DNA of 44,552 nucleotides from Candidatus Nitrotoga sp. LAW (GTDB taxonomy: Bacteria; Pseudomonadota; Gammaproteobacteria; Burkholderiales; Gallionellaceae). Shown one piece after another: positions 16,293-25,029 of this stretch. The notes beneath the pieces are model-generated. The model was not told where the DNA came from. It saw nothing but the letters and a program-made list of their open reading frames with translations, and did not search any database. The stretch lies in NCBI GenBank assembly GCA_003402315.1, contig QFXI01000008.1, forward strand, positions 1 through 44,552, written 5' to 3'. Position 1 is the stretch's first letter; every line of letters starts with the position of its first letter. Position numbers and translations under genes: made by a program.

Positions 16293-17325
16293 TACTACAT
16301 TTTCAATAATAACTCCACAGCAAGCTACTGAATATCTCGAAACAGCGCAAGCCAATGGTTCGAATGTAATTTATGATACTTATTATCTTGATCCTTGACA
16401 TACTTGCCTGTCATGGCTTCATCATCGGTACCAGCATCGTCTCCGAATTTTTCCCATCGTCGTGATCCTTTTGCCTGACTTTGCTCTGATGCACAATACC
16501 AATGCTCGACACACCATCAGCGCCCATAAAAAATGGCGATCAAAAATCACCAACGTCCCGCCGATTTTCCTGCGGTGAAATATGCTGCGGCAATTAAAGT
16601 GTCATGTAGCTGGTAGCTGCGTTTACGGAGCGCAATCATACACCATCAACGCACCCGCAATACCTGGCGTTAGGGGCATCTAAAATCGTTATTGCTTCGA
16701 CCAGTTTACTCCCCCGGCTTTGCCGACTCAGAAATCCAGCACACAGAAGAAATTTCTAATATTCCTTGCCTTCTTCGAAATATTTCTATATCAACAGCAA
16801 AATCATCGTAACTTAAAACTTCGCGCCGCTTATGTAACAATCAGCCCGCGTGAGATTTAAGCGAGGCGCGCTCCAGATCAATCGCCTATGATTTTTGAAT
16901 GCCACCAAAAACGTATAGGGGGAAAAGGCCATTTCCCATCACTACTGCTCGGTTAAAACACTAATAAATTCATATTATTGTGAAGCGCACCCTCTGATGA
17001 AATGTAGTCGCTGCCAAAAATGCTTGCTGGATGGACATTTTTCAAACAGGGTGAGCGGGCGAAAATATCTGCAACACCGTGTAGAACGAAGCGTCCAGAT
17101 TGAGGCGTTCCTTAACGACAGCGACGAGGACATAGAGCAGGTGCAAACACGATATAGGTAGCCAAGCAACTTGGCCACGCCACCATGCGATGATTTTGAC
17201 TGTTTATTCCAAATGGATTGATGGTGCAGATAAAAACCAAGAACGTGGGGAAATTGACGCGATGTTTGCGGTTAATAGCCGCAAAAACACCAAAAAACTG
17301 CTTAACACGCCTCAACTGATTAAGT
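16293..17325. other. Gene-poor kilobase upstream of rpoE
   Basis: No convincing gene. All frames are short and lack ribosome sites. The only frame with recognisable character is the cysteine-containing 54-codon frame at 16997-17161, listed separately. The region may hold worn-out genes or the rpoE regulatory region. Confidence 0.5.
16997..17161 (+). other. Possible remnant of a small zinc-ribbon protein (doubtful)
   Basis: A 54-codon frame begins MKCSRCQKCLLDGHF and ends in an acidic stretch (LNDSDEDIEQVQ). The opening looks like small CxxC zinc-ribbon proteins, but the second CxxC pair expected about 20 residues later is missing and there is no ribosome site. It is most likely a broken gene or chance. 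Confidence 0.2.
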
Positions 17326-17402
<77 letters not shown>

Positions 17403-17469
17403 AAGCTGACTATTATAGCAGAGCAAAAAGTGCACGGATAAAAAAATTGGCTAAGCACACTTCAAGAGA

Positions 17470-17543
17470 TGGAGGCGGGGGTCGGAATCGAACCGGCGTA
17501 CACGGCTTTGCAGGCCGCTGCATGACCACTCTGCCACCCCGCC
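17470..17543 (-). tRNA. tRNA-Cys (anticodon GCA)
   Basis: A 74-nt cloverleaf on the minus strand with acceptor GGCGGGG/CCCCGCC, anticodon loop CCTGCAAAG giving GCA, T-loop GGTTCGATTCC and an encoded CCA (17470-17472). It is the middle gene of the Gly-Cys-Pro tRNA set. Confidence 0.96.
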
Positions 17544-17597
17544 ATGTTGCGCATGCTTTAAGAAAAAAAGGGAAAGCCAGATACTTTCCCAAGAAGG

Positions 17598-17673
<76 letters not shown>

Positions 17674-17689
17674 AAAAATCGAAGTCCGC

Positions 17690-17717
17690 ATTATAGTGAT
17701 ATTGCTATCAGTGTCAA
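17690..17717 (-). promoter_or_regulatory. Strong promoter of the tRNA Gly-Cys-Pro operon
   Basis: On the minus strand, consensus TTGACA (17712-17717) and consensus TATAAT (17690-17695) are spaced by 16 nt. Transcription would start within about 10 nt upstream of tRNA-Gly. A GC-rich discriminator (GCGG) follows the -10, as in stringently controlled stable-RNA promoters. Confidence 0.8.
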
Positions 17718-17957
17718 GAAAACGGCATAAGTTCTTATCGCGCAAAGAAACTGTTCAGGCTTGTGGCATATAATTTGTCCGGTATAACTCAACTACAGGA
17801 ACTGTACAGGTCTGAACTCTGTAACTCAGGAAAGAGTAGGACCCAAAGGCGTACCGTTTATTTGCTGTAATACCGGAAAAATCAATTTATTGCTGACAGA
17901 AATGAGCTCAGTCAGTCACTAAATTACCCGACTTGATTGAGAAAAACTACGATGTTT
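17718..17957. other. Spacer between divergent tRNA promoters
   Basis: About 240 bases with no coding frame. A TATAAT-like hexamer occurs near 17769 without a matching -35. Nothing else was recognised. Confidence 0.4.
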
Positions 17958-17987
17958 TTGCTAACGGGGCGGGCATCTCTGTATAAT
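17958..17987 (+). promoter_or_regulatory. Promoter of tRNA-Leu
   Basis: TTGCTA (17958-17963) and consensus TATAAT (17982-17987) are 18 nt apart, with a GCGCG discriminator directly after. tRNA-Leu begins 53 nt downstream. Confidence 0.7.
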
Positions 17988-18040
17988 GCGCGTTGTGGAA
18001 TGAGTCGGTAGTAATCCTCATTCCAAACCTGCTTTATCTC

Positions 18041-18129
18041 GCCCGGGTGGTGAAATTGGTAGACACAACGGACTTAAAATCCGTCGGGGAGAAATCTCTG
18101 TACCGGTTCAAGTCCGGTCCCGGGCACCA
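18041..18129 (+). tRNA. tRNA-Leu (anticodon TAA)
   Basis: An 89-nt class II tRNA with acceptor GCCCGGG/CCCGGGC, anticodon loop ACTTAAAAT giving TAA, a long variable arm (CGGGGAGAAATCTCTGT), T-loop GGTTCAAGTCC and an encoded CCA (18127-18129). It reads the UUA/UUG leucine codons. Confidence 0.96.
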
Positions 18130-18506
18130 ACAATCAATCAGTTAGAGCGAAATTTAGACGTTATAAATTTACGTTCTGCTCCGCAAAAACAGTCTTGCTC
18201 CGCAAAAATGAACTTTCCGGTAAATCTAGGCAAAAAATAACTGCAAAAGAGAGTAACCTGTCAGCAAATACAAACAGTACAAGCGCTCACGGTACAGCAT
18301 GCAAATACAATTTATATTGTTGTGATCGTGAAAGTAGTCGGAATAAAGTCTCCATTCAATGCACAATCTGACTTTCCGCTGTAACTTTGCTCAGCCCACC
18401 AAAACGTTCCGTTAATCCGATCTTTTTAATCGCTGAATGTTGTCGCAAACAGCCATTTTTCTCAACGTCAGCAGGAATGAAATTTGGATTTTTTAGAGTT
18501 GGTCTA
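18130..18506. other. Spacer between tRNA-Leu and rep
   Basis: About 375 bases without a supported gene. A 12-bp direct repeat, GCTCCGCAAAAA, occurs at 18178-18189 and 18197-18208. The longer upstream frame reaching into rep lacks family similarity and is not counted as part of it. Confidence 0.4.
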
Positions 18507-20495
18507 ATGCTAAGTAAACTCAATCCCTCACAATACGAAGCAGTTAAATATCTGGATGGCCCCCTGTTAGTGCTGGCTGGCGCAGGCAGCGGAAAAACGC
18601 GTGTTATCACCCATAAGCTAGCCTATCTGATCGAGCAATGCGGTTACGCACCACGCAACATCGCCGCAATCACCTTTACCAACAAAGCTGCGAATGAAAT
18701 GCGTGAGCGTGTGGGTAAACTATTAACTGGGCACAATGCCAAAGGTTTAACCATTTGCACCTTTCATGCGCTGGGTATGCAAATCTTGCGTGAAGAGGCT
18801 GTTCTGCTCGGTTACAAAAAACAGTTTTCTATCTTCGACGGTGCTGACACAGCAAAAATCATTAGTGAGCTGCTGGGTGCACCGGACAAGCAAGATATCC
18901 GTATCGCACAAAGTGTCATGTCCAAATGGAAATCCTCTTTCATCTCGCCGGAACAAGCGTTAAGCCTGGTAGAAAACGAGGCAGAGCAACGCACAGCACT
19001 ACTTTATGCGCGTTATCAGGAAACATTACGCGCCTATCAGGCGATGGATTTTGATGACTTGATCCGTTTGCCAGTGGATTTATTTCAGGGTTTTCCGGAA
19101 GCCCTGCTGCGCTGGCAGCAACGTTTTCGTTATTTGTTGATCGATGAATACCAGGATACCAACGATTGCCAATATCAAATGACTCGCTTGTTGGCGGGCA
19201 GTCGCGCAGCACTGACGGCAGTGGGCGACGATGATCAAGCGATCTATGCTTGGCGTGGTGCAAGCACTGCGAATTTACAGAACTTACAAAATGACCACGT
19301 GAACTTGCGCGTCATCAAGCTGGAACAGAACTACCGTTCTTCGCAACGCATTTTGACCTGTGCCAATTATTTAATACGCAATAACACCAAGCTATTCGAA
19401 AAAAAATTGTGGAGCGACCATGGACCTGGCGACCCTATCCGCGTATTTGCAGCCAAAGACGGCGAGAACGAAGCAGAATCTGTAGTAATGCGTTTGCTGG
19501 CCCATAAATTTGAACACAATACACGTTTTTCTGACTACGCCATCCTGTATCGCAGCAATCACCTATCGCGTACTTTTGAGGAACAATTACGTGGACAAAA
19601 AATACCCTATACCGTCAGTGGTGGCAGCTCTTTCTTCGATCGAGCCGAAATCAAGGATCTCACTGCCTATTTGCGTTTGATTGCAAACACGGATGATGAC
19701 CCGGCCTTCATTCGCGCCATTACCACGCCTAAACGGGGTATTGGCAACCAGACACTGGAGAAGCTTGCAGGCTATGCCGGCACACGCAACATCAGCCTGT
19801 TCGCAGCGGCTTTCGAAAGCGCCATGGCACATCAACTTCCCGCGCGGCAGCACGAAGAATTACTAACCTTTTGCAATTTCATTAATCGCATGGAAGCGCG
19901 CGCTGGCAAGGAGGAGTGCGCGACGGTGATCGCAGATTTAATGAGCGCGATCGATTACGAGGCATGGCTGTTCGACAGCCATGAACCGCGTCAGGCGGAA
20001 AGCAAATGGGCAAACGTTACGGATTTTGTCGGCTGGATCAACCGCAAATCGGAAGCCGACGACAAAACGTTGCTGGCGATGACACAAACCATCGCACTGA
20101 TGAATCTTCTCGAATCCCGCGAAGAAGAAGTGGATGCAGTCTCATTATCCACTCTGCATGCCGCCAAGGGCCTGGAATTCGGCCATGTGTTCATGGTTGG
20201 CGTGGAAGAAGGCACCCTGCCGCACCACCAAAGCGAGCAACCGGAACAGATTGAAGAAGAACGTCGGCTGATGTACGTGGGCATAACTCGCGCGGAGCGT
20301 TCGCTGCAAATCAGCTACTGCACCAAACGCAAACAGGGAAAAGAATGGCAGGCGTGCAAAGCAAGCCGCTTTCTGCAAGAATTACCCGCAGATGAACTAA
20401 TCTATTCGGGTGTATTACCAGCAGGTAGTACACCCGAAGTCAGTAAGGATGCGGGGATGGCGAAATTAGCGCGGTTGAAGGCGATGCTAGGTTGA
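18507..20495 (+). CDS. rep: ATP-dependent DNA helicase Rep
   Basis: 662 residues from the ATG at 18507 (MLSKLNPSQYEAVKYLDGPL), which matches the family N-terminus; an ATG at 18477 is an alternative. UvrD/Rep superfamily 1A motifs appear in order: Walker A AGAGSGKTRVITHKLAYLI near 24, ITFTNKAANEM near 58, LLIDEYQDTND near 210, DDQAIYAWRGA near 240, LEQNYRSSQRIL near 270, TLHAAKGLEFGHVFMVG near 550 and RRLMYVGITRAE near 588. The protein unwinds DNA 3' to 5' and helps replication pass bound proteins. Similarity to Rep rather than UvrD rests on the length and the N-terminus. It converges on ybdD-cstA. Confidence 0.92.
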   Translation: MLSKLNPSQYEAVKYLDGPLLVLAGAGSGKTRVITHKLAYLIEQCGYAPRNIAAITFTNKAANEMRERVGKLLTGHNAKGLTICTFHALGMQILREEAVLLGYKKQFSIFDGADTAKIISELLGAPDKQDIRIAQSVMSKWKSSFISPEQALSLVENEAEQRTALLYARYQETLRAYQAMDFDDLIRLPVDLFQGFPEALLRWQQRFRYLLIDEYQDTNDCQYQMTRLLAGSRAALTAVGDDDQAIYAWRGASTANLQNLQNDHVNLRVIKLEQNYRSSQRILTCANYLIRNNTKLFEKKLWSDHGPGDPIRVFAAKDGENEAESVVMRLLAHKFEHNTRFSDYAILYRSNHLSRTFEEQLRGQKIPYTVSGGSSFFDRAEIKDLTAYLRLIANTDDDPAFIRAITTPKRGIGNQTLEKLAGYAGTRNISLFAAAFESAMAHQLPARQHEELLTFCNFINRMEARAGKEECATVIADLMSAIDYEAWLFDSHEPRQAESKWANVTDFVGWINRKSEADDKTLLAMTQTIALMNLLESREEEVDAVSLSTLHAAKGLEFGHVFMVGVEEGTLPHHQSEQPEQIEEERRLMYVGITRAERSLQISYCTKRKQGKEWQACKASRFLQELPADELIYSGVLPAGSTPEVSKDAGMAKLARLKAMLG

Positions 20496-20533
20496 CCAAA
20501 ATATTAAGAATACACAATAACTGATAGTGATAT

Positions 20534-20863
20534 TCAGCAGCAACGTTGAATGCCACTCCATTTTTTCCGTTGCTGGTAAAGATAGAAATCTTTGCGCGTC
20601 AGCGGCGTAATGCTAGGGGAACTGGTGGTATATTGAGCGATGTAACGTTCGTAAGCATCATCCCCACTCAATTCACGTATCACACGCCATATATATGACA
20701 ATAACTGAAACGGTTTGACACAAACTCCTTCGTTTGCTGTGATTATACCGCTTTGCGCGACACACCGATTTATATCCCGGCCAGTTTCAAACACCGGCAA
20801 ACTAGAATCACTTACCACAGAAAATGATTCACTCACGCTTTTCTCAATCAATCCCGTACCCAT
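20534..20863 (-). CDS. ybdD: YbdD/YjiX family small protein, N-terminally extended
   Basis: 109 residues. The C-terminal ~60 match the YbdD/YjiX (DUF466) family: YIWRVIRELSGDDAYERYIA near 57-76, then PLTRKDFYLYQQRKKWSG and the terminal IQRCC. The family is normally about 65 residues and always accompanies CstA/BtsT-type transporters, where it is needed for transport. The first ~50 residues here have no recognisable counterpart. The start at 20863 overlaps the end of cstA by 16 bases and has GGAG 6 nt upstream, supporting coupled translation. A shorter product from an internal start cannot be excluded, since AAGGAG lies near 20730, but no in-frame ATG follows it. Confidence 0.8.
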   Translation of the reverse strand: MGTGLIEKSVSESFSVVSDSSLPVFETGRDINRCVAQSGIITANEGVCVKPFQLLSYIWRVIRELSGDDAYERYIAQYTTSSPSITPLTRKDFYLYQQRKKWSGIQRCC

Positions 20864-22920
20864 ACTTTCTCCATTCTAGTCAACTGGTGCGATACCTCGG
20901 ATAGCGGAGGTACCGGCTTGCCATTTAGGTAACGGACGCAGACACGCAACATATCGAACACGATCAGCCATAACATGCAGACAAAAAACAAGGTCAGCAC
21001 TGCATCAAGGCGCTGGTTGAAAATGAGCTGTGGTGCGATGGCCGCCTTTTCTGGGGAAAGAAGACCTGATGCGAGTTTTGTGGCGAGGTCATTGGCAGCA
21101 GCGAGGAAGCCAATACGTACATCAGTGCTGGTGATTTTTTCCCACACGGCACTGCTGGTAATTATAGCCAGCCAAGCAAGCGGCAAAGCCGTGATCCAGG
21201 CATATTTTAGTTTGTCAGATTTAACCAAGATACCCGTGGCAACGCACAACGCGATGGCAGCTAGAATTTGATTCGAGATACCGAACAACGGCCACAGGAT
21301 GTTGACACCGCCATTGGGATCAATCACGCCAATATATAAAAAATAGCCCCAGGCAGCCACAATAATACCGCTACTCAACAACACTGATGGATACCACGAG
21401 GTGTGGCCCAGCGGTTTCCAAACATTGCCTAGCATGTCTTGCAACATGAAGCGGCCGACACGCGTACCTGCATCCAGCGTTGTGAGAATAAAGATGGCCT
21501 CAAACATAATAGCGAAGTGATACCACATGGCAAGCATACCTTGACCAAAGGCACTACCAAAAATACTGGCCATGCCAACCGCCAGCGAGGGCGCACCGCC
21601 AGTACGCGCGAACAGGGTAGCTTCACCCATCTGCTGCGCCAACAAATTCATCTGCGCCACCGTAACTGGAAAGCCCCAGCTGGAAATTTTGGCCACCGCA
21701 TCTGCCGCTTCTTTGCCAACGACACCCGCAGGAGAATTGATAGCAAAGAACACGCCAGGATCTAACACCGTAGCTGCAATGATCGCCATTATTGCAACGA
21801 AAGATTCCAGCGCCATGCCGCCGAAGCCGATCATGCGGATGTCGCGCTCATTGCTGAGCAACTTAGGCGTAGTGCCGGAAGCGATCAGTGCATGAAAGCC
21901 AGAAATTGCGCCACAAGCGATGGTGATAAACACGAAAGGAAATAATTTACCTCCAAAAATAGGGCCGGTCCCGTCGACGAACTGGGTGAATGCGGGCATT
22001 TTTACGCTCGGTTGCATCCACACAATGGCCAGCATCAATAGGATGATCGTACCGAGTTTCATGTAGGTAGACAGGTAATCGCGTGGCGCGAGCAACAACC
22101 ATACCGGCAGGATAGCCGCTGCAAAACCGTAAGCGATTACCATCCAAGCCAATGGCAGACCGGGATAATCAAAAAACTCGCGTAGGTTTTGTTGGTGCTC
22201 AATCCATCCACCACCCGCCACAGCTAACAGTAACAAGATGACGCCCAATAACGAACCTTCAAGCACACGGCCCGGGCGGATAGAACGCATGTATAGGCCT
22301 ACCAACATAGCGATGGGGATAGTGGCAGCCACAGTAGAAGTAGCCCAGGGGCTATGTTTCATGGCATTGACCACTACCAAACCGAGCACCGCGATGAGAA
22401 TAATCATGATAAACAGCGTGGTGGTTAGCGCAGCAACACCACCAATAGCGCCCAGTTCGTCTCGCGCCATTTGACCCAAACTACGGCCATTACGGCGGGT
22501 GGAACAAAACAACGTAACCATGTCTTGCACACAACCGCCGAGTACTGCGCCGAACAATATCCACAGCGTACCTGGCAAGTAACCAAACTGTGCAGCCAGA
22601 GTCGGTCCGACCAATGGCCCTGGTCCCGCAATAGCGGCGAAATGGTGTCCAAATACGATCCAGCGATTGGTTGGAATATAATCCCGGCCATTATCGAGTC
22701 GCTCTGCGGGTGTAGCGCGAGTCGGATCAATGAGCAAGACTTTGGTGGCAATCCATGTTGCGTAGAAACGATAGGCAATCGCATATACGCACAGCGCGGC
22801 TGTAACAAACCACAGCGCGTTGACCGACTCGCCGCGATTCAGCGCTATACCGCCCAATGCGGCAGATCCAAGCAAGGCAACGGCAATCCAAACAAAGATA
22901 GCCACCAATGAATTTTTCAT
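20848..22920 (-). CDS. cstA: CstA-family pyruvate/peptide transporter
   Basis: 690 residues from MKNSLVAIFVW at 22920; the alternative 10 codons upstream begins with TTG and is less likely. The chain has many hydrophobic segments (about 16-18) and the family's conserved blocks: FGHHFAAIAGPGPLVGPTLA near 92, STRRNGRSLGQMARDELG near 140, WLLLAPRDYLSTYMKLGTI near 265 and FITIACGAISGFHALIASGT near 322. E. coli relatives import pyruvate or peptides under carbon limitation. ybdD overlaps its 3' end, reproducing the standard cstA-ybdD pair. No regulator gene is adjacent. Substrate is not determined by sequence. Confidence 0.93.
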   Translation of the reverse strand: MKNSLVAIFVWIAVALLGSAALGGIALNRGESVNALWFVTAALCVYAIAYRFYATWIATKVLLIDPTRATPAERLDNGRDYIPTNRWIVFGHHFAAIAGPGPLVGPTLAAQFGYLPGTLWILFGAVLGGCVQDMVTLFCSTRRNGRSLGQMARDELGAIGGVAALTTTLFIMIILIAVLGLVVVNAMKHSPWATSTVAATIPIAMLVGLYMRSIRPGRVLEGSLLGVILLLLAVAGGGWIEHQQNLREFFDYPGLPLAWMVIAYGFAAAILPVWLLLAPRDYLSTYMKLGTIILLMLAIVWMQPSVKMPAFTQFVDGTGPIFGGKLFPFVFITIACGAISGFHALIASGTTPKLLSNERDIRMIGFGGMALESFVAIMAIIAATVLDPGVFFAINSPAGVVGKEAADAVAKISSWGFPVTVAQMNLLAQQMGEATLFARTGGAPSLAVGMASIFGSAFGQGMLAMWYHFAIMFEAIFILTTLDAGTRVGRFMLQDMLGNVWKPLGHTSWYPSVLLSSGIIVAAWGYFLYIGVIDPNGGVNILWPLFGISNQILAAIALCVATGILVKSDKLKYAWITALPLAWLAIITSSAVWEKITSTDVRIGFLAAANDLATKLASGLLSPEKAAIAPQLIFNQRLDAVLTLFFVCMLWLIVFDMLRVCVRYLNGKPVPPLSEVSHQLTRMEKVWVRD

Positions 22921-23148
22921 AGTAATTTCTATGCAAGAAGGCAACCGCAAATTATGACATGCCTCACCACTTAGATGGAGTTGATAAAAATTATTATCTT
23001 TAATGTTTATATTAAATTCAATTTAATATAAACGTATTTTGATCGGCATTAAACTGAACTTTAGCCCAAATTCTTGAGCGCCCCCCTTTGCCTGACTAAC
23101 AAACACTGTCAGAATGTCCACATAATTCATCGCGTAGGAGACATTGCT

Positions 23149-24132
23149 ATGAAAGCACCTATCCGCATCGCCATCACTGGTGCTGCTGGTCAGATTAGTT
23201 ACAGCCTGTTGTTTCGCATTGCCAATGGCGAGATGCTGAAACACGAACAACCCATCATCCTGCAACTGCTGGACATACCACAAGCGCAGCAAGCGTTGCG
23301 TGGCATAGCGATGGAGTTGGAAGACTGCGTATTTCCCATGTTGCAGCAGGTTATCATTACCGATGACCCCAAGGTCGCCTTTCGCGACGCAGAAATTGTC
23401 CTGCTGGTTGGCGCGCGTCCGCGTAGCAAAGGCATGGAACGCAGTGAACTAATCGAGATTAACGCTGGTATTTTTGCCGAACACGGCAAGATTCTGAATG
23501 CATTCGCCGCACCACATGTCAAAGTTTTAGTGGTAGGCAATCCGGCTAATACTAACGCACTCATTGTCATACATAATGCCCCCGACCTTAATCCAAAAAA
23601 TATCAGCTCTATGATGCGGCTTGATCACAACCGCGCTATCGCGCAGGTAGCGCGTAAACTTTCCCAGCCCATAGGTAACATCAAAAAAATGGTAGTGTGG
23701 GGCAACCATTCCTGCACACAATATCCCGATCTGTCCTATGCCGAAATACAAGGACGCAAAGTCCTCGACATTCTGCCGGATCATAATTGGGTTGAAAGCG
23801 AATTTATCCCGACTGTGCAAAAGCGCGGCACAGTGGTGATCGAAGCGCGCGGCTTGAGTAGCGCTGCCAGCGCTGCCAACGCAGCCATCGGCCATATGCA
23901 TGATTGGATATTTGGTTCGCGCCATGATGACTGGGTCACCATGAGCGTACTATCGGATGGTAGTTACGATATACCAGCAGGCGTGGTGTATGGCTTTCCG
24001 GTCGTTTGTCACAACGGCGACTATCAAATTGTGCAGAACCTACCCATAAATGAAATCGGCCGCCAACATATGCTGGAAAACTATCGTGAGTTATCGAAAG
24101 AAAGAGAACAAATCAAACATCTACTAGGATAA
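23149..24132 (+). CDS. mdh: NAD-dependent malate dehydrogenase
   Basis: 327 residues from the ATG at 23149, with AGGAG 8 nt upstream. The Rossmann motif [19 protein letters not shown] (about 9-27), the substrate loop [14 protein letters not shown] near 90-103 (two arginines), [11 protein letters not shown] near 130 and catalytic [13 protein letters not shown] near 188 are intact. The enzyme interconverts malate and oxaloacetate in the TCA cycle. Its length and sequence fit the MDH type of actinobacteria and betaproteobacteria rather than the shorter enterobacterial one. It is monocistronic, divergent from cstA. Confidence 0.95.
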   Translation: MKAPIRIAITGAAGQISYSLLFRIANGEMLKHEQPIILQLLDIPQAQQALRGIAMELEDCVFPMLQQVIITDDPKVAFRDAEIVLLVGARPRSKGMERSELIEINAGIFAEHGKILNAFAAPHVKVLVVGNPANTNALIVIHNAPDLNPKNISSMMRLDHNRAIAQVARKLSQPIGNIKKMVVWGNHSCTQYPDLSYAEIQGRKVLDILPDHNWVESEFIPTVQKRGTVVIEARGLSSAASAANAAIGHMHDWIFGSRHDDWVTMSVLSDGSYDIPAGVVYGFPVVCHNGDYQIVQNLPINEIGRQHMLENYRELSKEREQIKHLLG

Positions 24133-24728
24133 ATAATAAATACTATCCATATAGTTATATTTATTTAACCCCGCTATCTAAATACACAAACGCTAAAAAA
24201 TTACAAAATGGGGCCGCATTCCTATTTTTACGCTAGCTCAACTACCACCTACTAAAAACAGTATCAGTTTACTGGCGTTGAATACCAATGGCTGGCAATC
24301 AAGGAAGCCACTATCTCCAGCCTAAGCGGCATTGCTGTACTTTATTGTACCTGTTCACATTATTCGCTGATCAGGACATTTCTGTACAACCCAGCCATTA
24401 TTAATGTTGAAAAATCACACAAAAACTCGTTTAAAATGACAATACTGAAATCTTTAAAACCCGTTTATTAAATGCCACCTACCTACTTGGCGCTACTTTT
24501 TTATTTTCTTCGGGGATAAACTACATCCTCGCAAAGTGGGCTGTTGTCAGCCCTGTAGGTAGTGTTGCCTTACAATGAAGCATTGGACAACTAACTTTGT
24601 TAAGTTATCCAGTGATCGCAATTCCTTCATGAGGATGATTTCTTATTATTTGTGGCATACCATTTCCAGCATGGTTGGGCTTGCTCTGGACGATGTGCTC
24701 GCATCCAAAAAACTTAAAGGAGAAAAAC
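24133..24728. other. Intergenic region after mdh, no gene seen
   Basis: About 600 bases with no supported frame. The last part (about 24620-24715) presumably carries the promoter of the small membrane protein gene, but no clean -35/-10 pair was recognised. Confidence 0.4.
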
Positions 24729-24848
24729 ATGAGTAGCGTATTGCGTAGCGTTTGGGCCTTCATCATGCTGATTGCTGTAATCATCACGATTTTTGTGCTA
24801 ATCGGCGTGCTTAGTCTTATCGTTTTCCCGTCACACTGGCTCTCTTAA
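24729..24848 (+). CDS. 39-residue single-span membrane protein
   Basis: A short frame with an excellent ribosome site (AAAGGAG at 24716-24722, 6 nt before the ATG). The product begins MSSVLRSVWAFIMLIAVI, has one long hydrophobic stretch covering about residues 8-33, and ends FPSHWLS. Arg6 before the span predicts an inside N-terminus. No family is recognised. It is flanked by non-coding DNA on both sides, so it has its own transcript. Small membrane proteins of this size often modulate larger membrane complexes, but no partner is indicated. The combination of perfect Shine-Dalgarno and an uninterrupted membrane span makes it more likely real than chance. Confidence 0.65.
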   Translation: MSSVLRSVWAFIMLIAVIITIFVLIGVLSLIVFPSHWLS

Positions 24849-25029
24849 TGTCTATTTAAAGTATGGGCTTAAACGATGCCCAATTTTGAGTGAACGGAAA
24901 GCTAGCTGTCGCCAGCGCCGGTCTTACGGCTGCAACGCGGCCCTGATTTACCGTGCATCGACGGGCAGAACTCGAATACCAACAGCCTTTTAACGAACAA
25001 TGCCACTATAAAATAACGTACAAGCCGAC

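Noticed and set aside
18387-18506. 40-codon upstream extension of rep
   Set aside because: Starts with TTG and has no similarity to Rep; the family N-terminus begins at 18507.
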